Shown: piece after piece, positions 51,008-59,287 of the stretch
Position numbering within the stretch: the stretch's first letter is position 1
Layout: each line of letters begins with the position of its first letter
Assembly: GCF_040797425.1 (NCBI RefSeq)
Contig: NZ_JBFNEH010000014.1
Location: 1-64,000 of the forward strand
Reading direction: 5' to 3'
Source of the DNA: Symbiobacterium sp040797425
GTDB lineage: Bacteria > Bacillota > Sulfobacillia > Symbiobacteriales > Symbiobacteriaceae
Length of the DNA stretch: 64,000 nt
Translations under genes and position numbers: made by a program
Notes under the pieces: model-generated
What the model was told of the DNA's origin: nothing
Database searches by the model: none
The model's input: only the letters and a program-made list of their open reading frames with translations

Positions 51008-51640
51008 TTGGACTTCTCAGCTCCGACCTACGTAATTCTCCCTGTCCAGTCGCCCATCGCCGATCAGATCCTGCGAATCCGGGAGCGCTACGGGCACCCG
51101 TTGGCCTACCCGGTAGAGGTGACCGTGGCGGGGTCCAGCGGGGTAGGCACCCTCGAGCCCGATCAGGATCCCGAAGCGGTCGTGCAAGTGCTGGAGCGCA
51201 TCGCCGCAAGCACCCGGGCGTTTCAGACCGAGTTCGGCGAGGTCCGCCGGTTTCCCGGGACGAACATCTTCTGGCTATCCTTGAAGGACGAAGCACCTTT
51301 CCGAGAGCTGCATCAGCGGCTCAAGGAATCACAAATTCGGTTCCAGCCAAGCCCTTTCCCTTTCCAACCGCACTGCACGCTGCAAGTTCGGCAGCGTAGC
51401 GAACAAGAAGCGACAGAACTGCTGCGCCTGCGGGTGCCCGGCTCGGTTGTCTTCGACGAGATTGCGCTGGCTTCCGAGGTGCGGAACGAGAGCGGGCAGC
51501 TGGAGTGTCCCATCCTCTGGCGCGCGAAACTGGCCAGCTGCTCCGCCAGCGTCAGCCAGCGGCGCTCGTTGCGGGACGGGAAGCTGGTCGGGGACGGCCG
51601 GAAGCAGACGGGCAGGTACGGATTGTGGTGCGGCAGGTAG
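51008..51640 (+). CDS. 2'-5' RNA ligase-like (2H phosphoesterase) protein with a hybrid C-terminus
   Basis: A 210-residue frame with the 2H phosphoesterase pattern. The start YVILPVQSPIADQILRIRER and the second catalytic motif PHCTLQV (His122) are as expected, but the first motif reads VEVTVAG with Glu37 where the family has His, so catalysis is doubtful. A normal protein would end near ILWRAKL (about residue 174); the last 35 residues are translated from the antisense of the FemAB-like fragment. The TTG at 51008 is preferred (GAGGGGG 8 bases upstream); ATG at 50987 is possible. The tail suggests the original stop was lost at a rearrangement junction near 51530. Confidence 0.7.
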   Translation: MDFSAPTYVILPVQSPIADQILRIRERYGHPLAYPVEVTVAGSSGVGTLEPDQDPEAVVQVLERIAASTRAFQTEFGEVRRFPGTNIFWLSLKDEAPFRELHQRLKESQIRFQPSPFPFQPHCTLQVRQRSEQEATELLRLRVPGSVVFDEIALASEVRNESGQLECPILWRAKLASCSASVSQRRSLRDGKLVGDGRKQTGRYGLWCGR

Positions 51641-51798
51641 ACCCGGCCCCGCCGGTTCAGGTAGAGCACCGCCTCCAGCCGCGCCCCGTCCCCCTGGGAC
51701 TGCCCGAAGACCAGCCGCTCCGGCCGGACCCCCCACCTGATGCGGTTGAACTCGTGCCATCCGTCCAGCGCCAGCGGGTTGGGCCAGTGCGTCTCCAT
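51530..51798 (-). pseudogene. Truncated FemAB-like acyltransferase
   Basis: ATG at 51798 with AAGGGGGAGGG upstream. The first 85-90 residues (METHWPNPLALDGWHEFNRI, then GRVYLPHHNPYLPV and RRWLTLAEQLASF) look like the N-terminus of a FemAB or BioF2-type GNAT acyltransferase linked to wall or surface-polymer genes. After about base 51530 the frame enters the antisense of the RNA-ligase-like gene and ends at 51313 with no further family similarity. About three quarters of the protein is missing. It follows the flippase on the same strand by 17 bases, so it was the next gene of that operon. Confidence 0.65.
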
Positions 51799-51815
51799 CC
51801 TTCCCTCCCCCTTCC

Positions 51816-53192
51816 CTATGACTCCCGGACCGCGCCGACACCGCCCCGGCGCTGCCAGCCCGGCCGGCTGATGGCCAGGAGCATCACCGCGTAGAGCGCC
51901 AGGTAGCTCGCCGTCATCGCCCCGCCGTACAGCGCCACGGCCACCCCGGGGAGAGCCCCCAGCCCCTTCGCCGCCACCAGCGCACCGAGGACCAGGATCA
52001 GGCGGCCGGCGTCCCAGCACAGCTGCAGGTCCTGCCGCTCCAGGGCGTCGAGGGTGTACGAGAGCGGCACGACCACGAACCTGGCCAGCATGGTCAAGAC
52101 CAGCACCTGGGTATACATCCCCGCCTCGCGCCATTCGGGCCCGAACACGAAACTGAACAGCTGCGGACCGAAGGCCCCGAGGAAGAGGATCGGCGGGGCG
52201 CCGACCAGCAGCAGCCGCCGGGCCAGCTGCTGGAAGAGCGGCCGGACTCCCCGGGGCTCCTCCCGGGCGAGGCGGGCCACCTCGGCCGCGTACACCTGAG
52301 CAACCGCCTGGCCCACCAGCGTCATGGGCGCGTCGATCATCCGCTGACCCAGGGCGTACCAGCCCGCGACCTGGGTGCCGTAGAAGAGGCCCAGGAGCAG
52401 CTGCGCCACCTGCAGCCCGCCGCTGTTGAGCAGGCCCGCCCCTGCGGCGAGGAGCGGAAACCGGCGGAAGCGGACGGCCGCGGCCCGCATCTCCCGGAGG
52501 GAGAGCAGGCGGAGCGGGCTGACCCGCGTGCCCGGGTCCCGTCCCAGCAGCACCAGGGCACCTGCGCCGTAGCCCGCGGCCCGTCCCACCACCAGGCCCA
52601 GTGCGCCGGCGCCCGCCGCGCCGAGGCCGATCTGCAGCCCTCCGGAGACGGCCGACTCCACCACCCGCGACCGGGTGATGCGGCGGAAGGCCTGCTGGCG
52701 GGTCGCCCAGCCGCCGCCCGCCTGGAGGATGCCGAAAGCCAGCAGGGTGAGCGGGAAGAGCCAGACCATCTCCGTCGGGACGGCCGCGGCCAGGCCCCAC
52801 GGGTCCAGCCGGCGCAGGAACCAGAGCACCGCCCAGGCGAGGGCGCTCACAGCCCCGGCGACGAGGGCGGAGAGCGCCGCCAGGTTGGCGCTCCCCTCCA
52901 CCGTGGGGGCGATGGGCACGGCCATCTCGTACCGCAGGCAGACGGCCGAGGACAGGATGGCGAGCGCCGACGTGTAGAGGGCGTAGACGCCCATCTCTTC
53001 GGGCGAGTAGATGCGGGTGATCACCGGGGAGGTGAGCACCACCAGCGCCTGGGAGAGGGCGCTGCCCCCGGCCACCAGGGCCACCGCCCGCGTGAGCGGG
53101 CCCGCGTCCAGGAAGCGCTGCAGGAACCGGGGACGGTGTTCCGTCGGGCGCAGGCCGGAGCGTTTCAAGGCGCGCAGGACTCGTGCGACCAT
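51816..53192 (-). CDS. Wzx/MATE-type polysaccharide flippase
   Basis: A 458-residue membrane protein with about 12-14 helices, of the polysaccharide transporter (Wzx, RfbX) family that flips lipid-linked repeat units across the membrane. The N-terminal GGSALSQALVVLTSPVITRI, then YSPEEMGVYALYTSALAILS is the diagnostic first helix pair. Reading frame intact to a normal C-terminus. ATG at 53192 with GGTGAGGGTGGGC upstream, 8 bases after the aminotransferase stop, so the two are co-transcribed. Confidence 0.85.
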   Translation of the reverse strand: MVARVLRALKRSGLRPTEHRPRFLQRFLDAGPLTRAVALVAGGSALSQALVVLTSPVITRIYSPEEMGVYALYTSALAILSSAVCLRYEMAVPIAPTVEGSANLAALSALVAGAVSALAWAVLWFLRRLDPWGLAAAVPTEMVWLFPLTLLAFGILQAGGGWATRQQAFRRITRSRVVESAVSGGLQIGLGAAGAGALGLVVGRAAGYGAGALVLLGRDPGTRVSPLRLLSLREMRAAAVRFRRFPLLAAGAGLLNSGGLQVAQLLLGLFYGTQVAGWYALGQRMIDAPMTLVGQAVAQVYAAEVARLAREEPRGVRPLFQQLARRLLLVGAPPILFLGAFGPQLFSFVFGPEWREAGMYTQVLVLTMLARFVVVPLSYTLDALERQDLQLCWDAGRLILVLGALVAAKGLGALPGVAVALYGGAMTASYLALYAVMLLAISRPGWQRRGGVGAVRES

Positions 53193-53200
53193 GCCCACCC

Positions 53201-54115
53201 TCACCGCAGCGCAGCCCGGAGCGCCGCTGCGACCTCGTCCTGCTGGTCCCGGCGCAGGAAAGGACCGATCGGCAGGGAGAGCACCTCCCGGGCGGCGGCC
53301 TCGGCCGCGGGCAGGCTCAGGTTCAGGTGCCGGAAGACCGGCAGCCGGTGCAGCGGCACGGGATAGTAGACCATGGTGCTGATTCCGCGCTCCGAGAGAG
53401 CCCGCTGCACTTCGTCGCGCCGCCCGTTGAGGATCCGGATGGTGTACTGGTGAAAGACGTGCTCCACCTCCGGGCGGACGGCGGGCAGCACCACCCCGGG
53501 CAGGTCGGCGAGGATCTCCTGGTAGTACGCTGCGGCGGCCTGCCGGCGGCGGTTCCACTCGTCCACGTGGGGCAGCTTCACCCGGAGGATGGCGGCCTGC
53601 AGGACGTCGAGCCGGGAGTTGTAGCCCACCCGCTCGTGGTAGCACTTGCGGCGGGAGCCGTGGGCCCCGGCGAGGTCCCGGAGGCGGGCCATCTCGGCCG
53701 CGTGCCCGAAAAGGTGCACCGGCACGATCGCCCGGGTGCGGGGCGTGACGGCCGCCGCGGCCAGGTCCGGGTCGAGGGTGAACGTGTCCGGATCGATGTC
53801 CGCAAAGACCGGGGTGGCCCCCGCGTGGCAGATGGCCTCGACGGTGGCGAAGAACGTGAACGGGGTGGTGATCACCTCGTCTCCCGGCCCCACCCCCAGG
53901 GCGCGCAGGGCGATGACGAGGGCATCGGTGCCCGAGTTGAGCGTTATGGCATGGCGCACGCCCAGGTAGGCGGCCAGCTCCCGCTCCAGCGCCTCCACCT
54001 CGGGGCCCAGGATGAACTGGCCGGAGCGCAGCACCTCCTGGATGGCCCCCTGCTGGGGCTCCCACAGGAACTCCACCTCTGCGGCCAGGTCCAGCATCGG
54101 AACCCGCTCACGCAT
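53201..54115 (-). CDS. WbpE-like sugar aminotransferase with in-frame loss of the PLP-lysine segment
   Basis: A 304-residue DegT-type aminotransferase, where relatives have about 365. The first half (LDLAAEVEFLW, GTDALVIALRALGVGPGDEV, TFFATVEAICHAGATPVF) and the C-terminal part (CYHERVGYNSRLDVLQAAIL onward) are excellent matches to WbpE/ArnB-like enzymes. However, RLRDLAGAHG runs straight into SRRKCYHE. The 60 or so residues that normally lie between, with the IEDAAQ segment and the Lys that binds pyridoxal phosphate, are absent although the frame stays open. The junction is near base 53657. ATG at 54115. Catalysis looks impossible unless the missing part is supplied otherwise. WbpE makes the 3-amino intermediate of diacetamido-glucuronate, consistent with its neighbour. 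Confidence 0.85.
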   Translation of the reverse strand: MRERVPMLDLAAEVEFLWEPQQGAIQEVLRSGQFILGPEVEALERELAAYLGVRHAITLNSGTDALVIALRALGVGPGDEVITTPFTFFATVEAICHAGATPVFADIDPDTFTLDPDLAAAAVTPRTRAIVPVHLFGHAAEMARLRDLAGAHGSRRKCYHERVGYNSRLDVLQAAILRVKLPHVDEWNRRRQAAAAYYQEILADLPGVVLPAVRPEVEHVFHQYTIRILNGRRDEVQRALSERGISTMVYYPVPLHRLPVFRHLNLSLPAAEAAAREVLSLPIGPFLRRDQQDEVAAALRAALR

Positions 54116-54346
54116 GGGTCTCACCCATCCCTTCCATGTGTGGCCTCCGGCGTCGGAGCGGCCGCGGTGATGCCCCCTGTCGTCACGCCCGCCGGGGTTG
54201 CAAATGCGGCCTCCGCCCCCGTGGCCGCGCCCGTCCATACGCAGACCGCCGGCCCGGTCGCCGCGGTCACACCCGTCTCCGGCGCGCCGCCCGCCGGCGC
54301 CGCCGGCGCCCGAAGCGCCTGCCGCCCCTCCTCCGCGGCCGCCGGC

Positions 54347-54734
54347 TCACATGGCGCGGACGCCCCCGGGGAAAGGCGCCGGGGAGGCGGTGTAGAGCAC
54401 GGGCTTCGGACGAATCGGCTCCACCGGCGGCTCCGCGGGGTCAACGATGCGGAGGCTGTCGAGGGAGGTGAACTCCCAGAAGCGGCTCCGGAAGGCCGCA
54501 GCCAGGGCGTTCGCCGCGTCGGCGGCACGGACGGGGTCGATGTCGACCACGGCGAGCTGGATCACCTCCGTGTCCCGCACCACCGAGACGCGGATGCGCT
54601 CCTGGAACTGGTCCAGGCTCTCCTGGAGCGGCCACGGCGGCGCCGGTGCAGAGCAGGAGGGGCAGCAGGACCCACACGAACCGCCGGCCCAGCATGGCGA
54701 AGACGTCCCGCAGGCTGATGCGATCGTCAGCCAC
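54347..54734 (-). pseudogene. Broken Wzz-like chain-length determinant
   Basis: GTG at 54734, overlapping the oxidoreductase stop by 8 bases, starts ADDRISLRDVFAMLGRRFVW, then VLLPLLLCTGAAVAA, the first membrane helix of a Wzz/CpsC chain-length regulator. Near 54642 the meaningful frame shifts to LQESLDQFQERIRVSVVRDT, then VVDIDPVRAADAANALAAAF and VEPIRPKPVLYTA, which is the periplasmic C-terminal part before the second helix. The 60-70 residues normally in between and the whole second membrane helix are lacking. The frame ends at 54347. The following 230 bases to 54116 are Ala/Gly/Pro-rich low complexity without a gene I can recognise. Confidence 0.68.
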
Positions 54735-56337
54735 GGAGGACACGCCCCTCCGCCCGCCGGTAGGTCTGGCCGCACGCATCGCACCGGCCCGCCGACTCGC
54801 CAGCGGGGAACACGATCCGGTTGCCGCAGCGGCAGACCCAGCCGATGATGCGGGCCGGGTTGCCCACCACCAGGGCGTGGTCGGGCACGTCACGGGTGAC
54901 CACGGCGCCCGCCGCGACGAAGGCGTGCTCCCCGATGGTCACGCCGCACACGATGGTGGCGTTGGCGCCCAGGGTCGCCCCCCGCCTCACCAGGGTGCGC
55001 CGGAGTTCGTGCATGCGGGGCGTATGGCTGCGCGGGTTGCGCACGTTGGTGAAGACCACCGACGGGCCGCAGAAGACCTCGTCCTCCAGCTCCACGCCCT
55101 GGTAGATGGACACGTTGTTCTGCACCTTCACGCGGGCACCCACGCGCACGTTGGGGCCGATCATCACGTTCTGGCCGATGGTACAGCCGGGCCCGATGGT
55201 GCAGTTGGCCAGGATGTGGGAGAAGTGCCACACCCGGGTGCCGGGGCCGATGACCACGTTTTCGTCCACGTAGCAGGACTCGTGCACGAACGCACCGGGG
55301 AACCGGTCGGAGGCGCCGCCGCCGGGAGAGGCGGCCGGAGTGCCGGCGGCGGCACCCGGTGCAGCGTGTCCGGCGGCGGTAACCCTCCTCTGACACGCCT
55401 CCAGCACCGCCAGGACCGCCAGCGCCTCCCGTCCGTCGGTCTCCGGGCTCCGGCGGCTGGCCACGCACTCCAGGAAGTGGCGGCACTCGGCCATCAGCGG
55501 TTCCTCGGGAGTGTAGTCCACCGGCACGGGCTCGCCCTGCCGGGGCACCGGCCGCCCGTCCTGCCAGTCGGCGCCCGAGGGGAAGAGCAGAAGCTTGTGG
55601 TCCGGATCGGTGTCAGTAAAGACCGCCATCCGCCGGTCACCCACCACCGTGATCCGCTGCTGTTTGAGCGGATGCAGCCACGAGAAGAGCAGGTAGGCCG
55701 CCGCCCCGCCCGGGAACGCGAGCGCCGCCGCAAACACGTCCTCCACCCCCGGCTGCAGGAAGGCGCTCCCCTGTCCCCGCACCCGGACCGGGGCCTCCTC
55801 CATGAGCCACAGCACCACCGAGACGTCGTGCGGGCCCAGCGACCAGAGCACGCTCTCCTCCCGCCGGAACCGGCCCAGGTTCACCCGCTCGGCGATGATG
55901 TACTGGATGCGCCCGAGGTCGCCGTCTGCCACCAGCTGCTTCAGCCGCCGCACGGCCGGGTGGTACCGCAGCAGGTGGCCGACCATGAGGATGCGCCCCT
56001 CCGCCTCCGCCAGCCGGACGAGCTGCTCACCCTCGGCATGCGAGAGGCAGAGCGGTTTCTCCACGAACACGTCCTTGCCCGCCTGAAGGGACCGGCGCAC
56101 CAGGTCGCCATGCGTCGCCGCCGGCGTGGCGATGGCCACCGCGTCCACCGACGGATCGGCCAGCGCCTCCTCCAGCTCATCGGTCACGATGGCCCCCGGG
56201 TACCGCAACCCGAGTGACCGCCTGAGACTCTCGTCCACTTCCACGACCCGACGGAGGGCGCCCAGCGCGTGGAACGTCCGCACCAGGTTGGCCCCCCAGT
56301 ACCCAGCGCCCACACACGCCACCCGGGGCACTCTCAC
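54727..56337 (-). CDS. Fused Gfo/Idh/MocA oxidoreductase and left-handed beta-helix acetyltransferase (WbpB-WbpD-like)
   Basis: A 536-residue fusion. Residues 1 to about 325 are a WlbA/WbpB-type nucleotide-sugar 3-dehydrogenase: ACVGAGYWGANLVRTFHALG (NAD motif), VFVEKPLCLSH with the conserved EKP, and VLWSLGPHDVSVVLWL with the catalytic histidine region. An Ala/Pro/Gly linker (about 326-350) leads to a hexapeptide-repeat N-acetyltransferase (about 351-520: VIGPGTRVWHFSHILANCTI, NVMIGPNVRVGARV, NNVSIYQGVELEDEVFCGPS), ending with a CxC..CDAC zinc-finger-like tail. In the diacetamido-glucuronate pathway these are steps one and three, with WbpE between. GTG at 56337 behind GGGGAG. Confidence 0.9.
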   Translation of the reverse strand: MRVPRVACVGAGYWGANLVRTFHALGALRRVVEVDESLRRSLGLRYPGAIVTDELEEALADPSVDAVAIATPAATHGDLVRRSLQAGKDVFVEKPLCLSHAEGEQLVRLAEAEGRILMVGHLLRYHPAVRRLKQLVADGDLGRIQYIIAERVNLGRFRREESVLWSLGPHDVSVVLWLMEEAPVRVRGQGSAFLQPGVEDVFAAALAFPGGAAAYLLFSWLHPLKQQRITVVGDRRMAVFTDTDPDHKLLLFPSGADWQDGRPVPRQGEPVPVDYTPEEPLMAECRHFLECVASRRSPETDGREALAVLAVLEACQRRVTAAGHAAPGAAAGTPAASPGGGASDRFPGAFVHESCYVDENVVIGPGTRVWHFSHILANCTIGPGCTIGQNVMIGPNVRVGARVKVQNNVSIYQGVELEDEVFCGPSVVFTNVRNPRSHTPRMHELRRTLVRRGATLGANATIVCGVTIGEHAFVAAGAVVTRDVPDHALVVGNPARIIGWVCRCGNRIVFPAGESAGRCDACGQTYRRAEGRVLRG

Positions 56338-56534
56338 AACTCGTCTCCCCTTCCCTACACCTCAAGAGGCTATGCGGGGACAGGCCGGTACTTGCCGGGA
56401 AATGTGAGGTCAACGTGCCGAGCCTCTCCAGCCAGGGAGTCCCGGTCCAGCCACACGCAGGGGTTGCGACCCGGCAGGCAGAAGAAGCATCCATGGCCGC
56501 GCTGACGGCCCAACCTGACACGGGGGGATCGCCC

Positions 56535-57863
56535 ATGGGAGCCACAGTCCGGCGACGCTGGTACCGGCGACGTTGGGTCAGGGTGCTTTTCGGCTGTCTC
56601 ACCACCGTTCTGATCCTGCTGGGCATCGCCGGATTCGCCCTGTACCGGGCGATGACCAGCGTCGCCCGGCCCGGACCCGTCTGGGAAGGCCCGCTCACGC
56701 CCGAGCAGCGGGAGGAGATCTTCGATGCGCTCTGGACCACCGTCTACCGCCACTACTCCTACCTCGAACTGAAAGGGATCGACTGGAAGGCCCGCCGGGC
56801 GACCTACTGGCCGCAGGCCCAGGCGGCGCCCGACGACGTCGCCTTCTACCGCGTGCTCGAGCGGATGGTGGCCTCGCTAGACGACGGGCACACCCGCCTG
56901 ATCTTCTACCCGGGCCAGGAGCCGGTCACCACGCCGCCCCTCACTCTCGGCTGGGTGGAGGAACAGTACGTAGTGCTGGAGGTCGACGATGCGCTGACGG
57001 ACCAGGTGAAACCGGGCGACCGGCCCACCGCCGTCGACGGGCGGCCCGTGGCCGAGGTGGCGGCGGAGCTGCGCCCCTACATCGGCGAGGCGACGGAGGT
57101 GCGCCGCCAGCGCCGTATTGCCCGGAGCCTGCTCTCCGGTCCGCCGGCCACGACCGTGGCCGCGACCTTCGTCCGGCCCGACGGCACCCAGTACACGGTG
57201 GCACTGGAACGACCGGATCCCGAGCCGGGAAGCCCCGGCGCCGGGCCGCTGCCCTCGCAGGTCTCTTCCCGGGAGATTGACGGGTTCGGGTACATCCGGA
57301 TCGCCAGCTGGTCGGGCGACGCCGTGTACGGCTTCGACCAGACCCTGGAGCAGTTCCGGGATGCCCCGGGGTTGATCATTGACGTGCGGGGCAACGGCGG
57401 CGGAAACGACATGCTCGCCAGCCAGGTCGCCGGCCGCCTGTTCACGGAAAAGCAGTTTTTCGCCCGCTGCCGCTTCCGCGTCTACCCCTTCTGGACCCCT
57501 GCGTTCCGTCGCTACGTCGAGCCCCGGGGCCCCTGGACCTACACCGGCCCGGTGGTGCTGCTGATCGACGAGGGCGTGTACAGTTCCAACGACTTCTTCG
57601 TGGGCGGACTGGCCCGGAGCGGCCGGGTCACGACCGTGGGCCGGCCTACGGGTGCGGGATCTGCCAACCCGGAAATCTTCACCCTGCCCGGGGGCGCGCA
57701 GCTCCGGCTTTCCCGGTGGATCGAGTACTTCGCCGACGGGACCCCGGTCGAAGGGAACGGAACCCGGCCGGACATCGAGGTGATCCTCACCATCGCAGAC
57801 ATCGCCGCCGGTCGTGACCCCGACCTTGAGACCGCCCTCGCGGTCCTGCGGGGTGAGCGCTAG
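56535..57863 (+). CDS. S41-family (tail-specific) peptidase
   Basis: A 442-residue membrane-anchored serine protease. One N-terminal helix (about residues 20-38, LFGCLTTVLILLGIAGFALY) follows a basic start, then a helical tri-domain, a small PDZ-like region (about 140-205) and the S41 core: GYIRIASW, LIIDVRGNGGGN and the catalytic serine in VYSSNDFF, with GNGTRPD near the end. It cleaves proteins from the C-terminus outside the membrane. ATG at 56535 has GGGGGAT upstream; a start at 56493 is possible. Divergent from the surface-sugar gene across about 200 bases. Confidence 0.88.
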   Translation: MGATVRRRWYRRRWVRVLFGCLTTVLILLGIAGFALYRAMTSVARPGPVWEGPLTPEQREEIFDALWTTVYRHYSYLELKGIDWKARRATYWPQAQAAPDDVAFYRVLERMVASLDDGHTRLIFYPGQEPVTTPPLTLGWVEEQYVVLEVDDALTDQVKPGDRPTAVDGRPVAEVAAELRPYIGEATEVRRQRRIARSLLSGPPATTVAATFVRPDGTQYTVALERPDPEPGSPGAGPLPSQVSSREIDGFGYIRIASWSGDAVYGFDQTLEQFRDAPGLIIDVRGNGGGNDMLASQVAGRLFTEKQFFARCRFRVYPFWTPAFRRYVEPRGPWTYTGPVVLLIDEGVYSSNDFFVGGLARSGRVTTVGRPTGAGSANPEIFTLPGGAQLRLSRWIEYFADGTPVEGNGTRPDIEVILTIADIAAGRDPDLETALAVLRGER

Positions 57864-57879
57864 CAATCGAGTCGCGACC

Positions 57880-57909
57880 GGGCCCGGCCCCTCCTGAGGG
57901 GCCGGGCCC
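57880..57909 (+). terminator. Strong GC hairpin after S41 peptidase
   Basis: Perfect 13-bp stem (57880-57892 with 57897-57909) and 4-base loop, 17 bases after the peptidase stop. No T-run follows. Confidence 0.6.
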
Positions 57910-58057
57910 TGCGTGATGCGGTGCGGAGCCCCGGCACCGCCCCCGCCCGCAGATGACTGGCACTCGCGGGCGATTGCCGGTCGGAGTATGGCGAATTTCC
58001 TGCAGATGCCTTATGATGAACACTACGTACTATTATCAAGCGAAAGAAGGCCGCTCC

Positions 58058-59281
58058 GTGACCCGTATCCAGCAAGGCTCCCGCGAGTACCGCAGGGTCA
58101 CGCTCGCCCTCTTCCTCGGTGCCCTGTCGGTCTACGCCAGCCTGTATGTCACCCAGCCCATCCTGCCGCTTCTCTCGGAAGCCTTCGGCATCACGCCGGC
58201 GCACGCCAGCCTGTCGGTGTCCGTGGCTACGGTAAGCCTGGCGCTTTCCCAGGTGCTGGTCGGCCCCCTGGCCGACTCCCTGGGCCGCAAGCCCGTGATG
58301 ACCTTCGCCATGCTCGCTGCGGGCGTGATCGGCGTTGCGGCGGCCCTCGCACCCAGCTTCGGCCCCTTCCTGTTCCTGCGGTTCGTGCATGGCCTGGTGA
58401 TGGCCGGCCTGCCCGCCACCGCCATGGCCTACCTGGCCGAAGAGATCGACGCCCGCCACCTCGGGGCCGCCATGGGCCTCTACATCGCCGGCAACTCGGT
58501 GGGCGGGCTCAGCGGGCGCATCATCGCCGGCATGGCAGCGGATTTCTGGGGCTGGCGGGCAGCCGTGGGCAGCATCGGCGTGATGAGCCTTGCCTGCGCC
58601 CTCTGGTTCACCCGCACCCTCCCGCCCTCCCGCCACTTCCGGCCCCAGCCGCTGCAACCGAAGCGCCTCGTGCTGTCGCTGCTGCGGGCCTGGGGCGATC
58701 CCTTGCTGCGCACGCTGTACATGGTCGGCTTCCTGGCGATGGGCTCGTTCGTGGCCCTGTACAACTACGTCAGCTACCACCTGATGGCGGCGCCTTACAA
58801 CCTCAGCCCGGCCCTGGTGGGCTGGATCTTCCTGCTTTACCTCGCCGGAACGTTCAGTTCGGCGTTTCTGGGCCGCCTCTCGGACCGGTACGGACGTGCA
58901 CCAATGCTCGGCCTCAGCCTGGCCATCCAGCTGACCGGTGCCACCGTCTCCCTGGCCGGCCCGCTGCTGGTGAAGATCCTCGGCATCGCGATCTTCACGT
59001 TCGGCTTTTTCGGGGCCCACTCCATCGCCAGCGGCTGGGTGGGGCAGCGGGCCGTCCGCGACAAGGGCGCTGCCTCCGCCCTCTACCTCTTCACCTACTA
59101 CCTTGGATCCAGCCTCGCCGGCACCACCGCGGGGCTCTTCTGGATGCGCTTTCACTGGCCGGGCGTGGTGGGGTTCATCGCCTGCTTCCTCGTTGCGGCC
59201 CTCGGCCTGGCCGCTCTCTCCCGGCGTCTGGAGGCGTCGACCCCGCCGCAGCAGCATGCGGTCTCCCAGACCCAGCGGTAG
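58058..59281 (+). CDS. MFS transporter (YnfM/AraJ-like)
   Basis: A 407-residue major facilitator protein with 12 helices. The helix 2-3 loop GPLADSLGRKPVM is the MFS motif A and its counterpart GRLSDRYGRAPML lies between helices 8 and 9. YASLYVTQPILPLLSEAFGI in helix 1 is typical of the YnfM-type drug or metabolite exporters. The substrate is not predictable. GTG at 58058 has AAGG 7 bases upstream; an in-frame ATG about 14 codons earlier is an alternative. Confidence 0.85.
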   Translation: MTRIQQGSREYRRVTLALFLGALSVYASLYVTQPILPLLSEAFGITPAHASLSVSVATVSLALSQVLVGPLADSLGRKPVMTFAMLAAGVIGVAAALAPSFGPFLFLRFVHGLVMAGLPATAMAYLAEEIDARHLGAAMGLYIAGNSVGGLSGRIIAGMAADFWGWRAAVGSIGVMSLACALWFTRTLPPSRHFRPQPLQPKRLVLSLLRAWGDPLLRTLYMVGFLAMGSFVALYNYVSYHLMAAPYNLSPALVGWIFLLYLAGTFSSAFLGRLSDRYGRAPMLGLSLAIQLTGATVSLAGPLLVKILGIAIFTFGFFGAHSIASGWVGQRAVRDKGAASALYLFTYYLGSSLAGTTAGLFWMRFHWPGVVGFIACFLVAALGLAALSRRLEASTPPQQHAVSQTQR

Positions 59282-59287
59282 GGAGTA

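Noticed and set aside
54121..54346. Possible small Ala/Gly-rich gene between the aminotransferase and the Wzz remnant
   Set aside because: Low-complexity composition, no start signal and no recognisable domain. More likely residue of a deletion.
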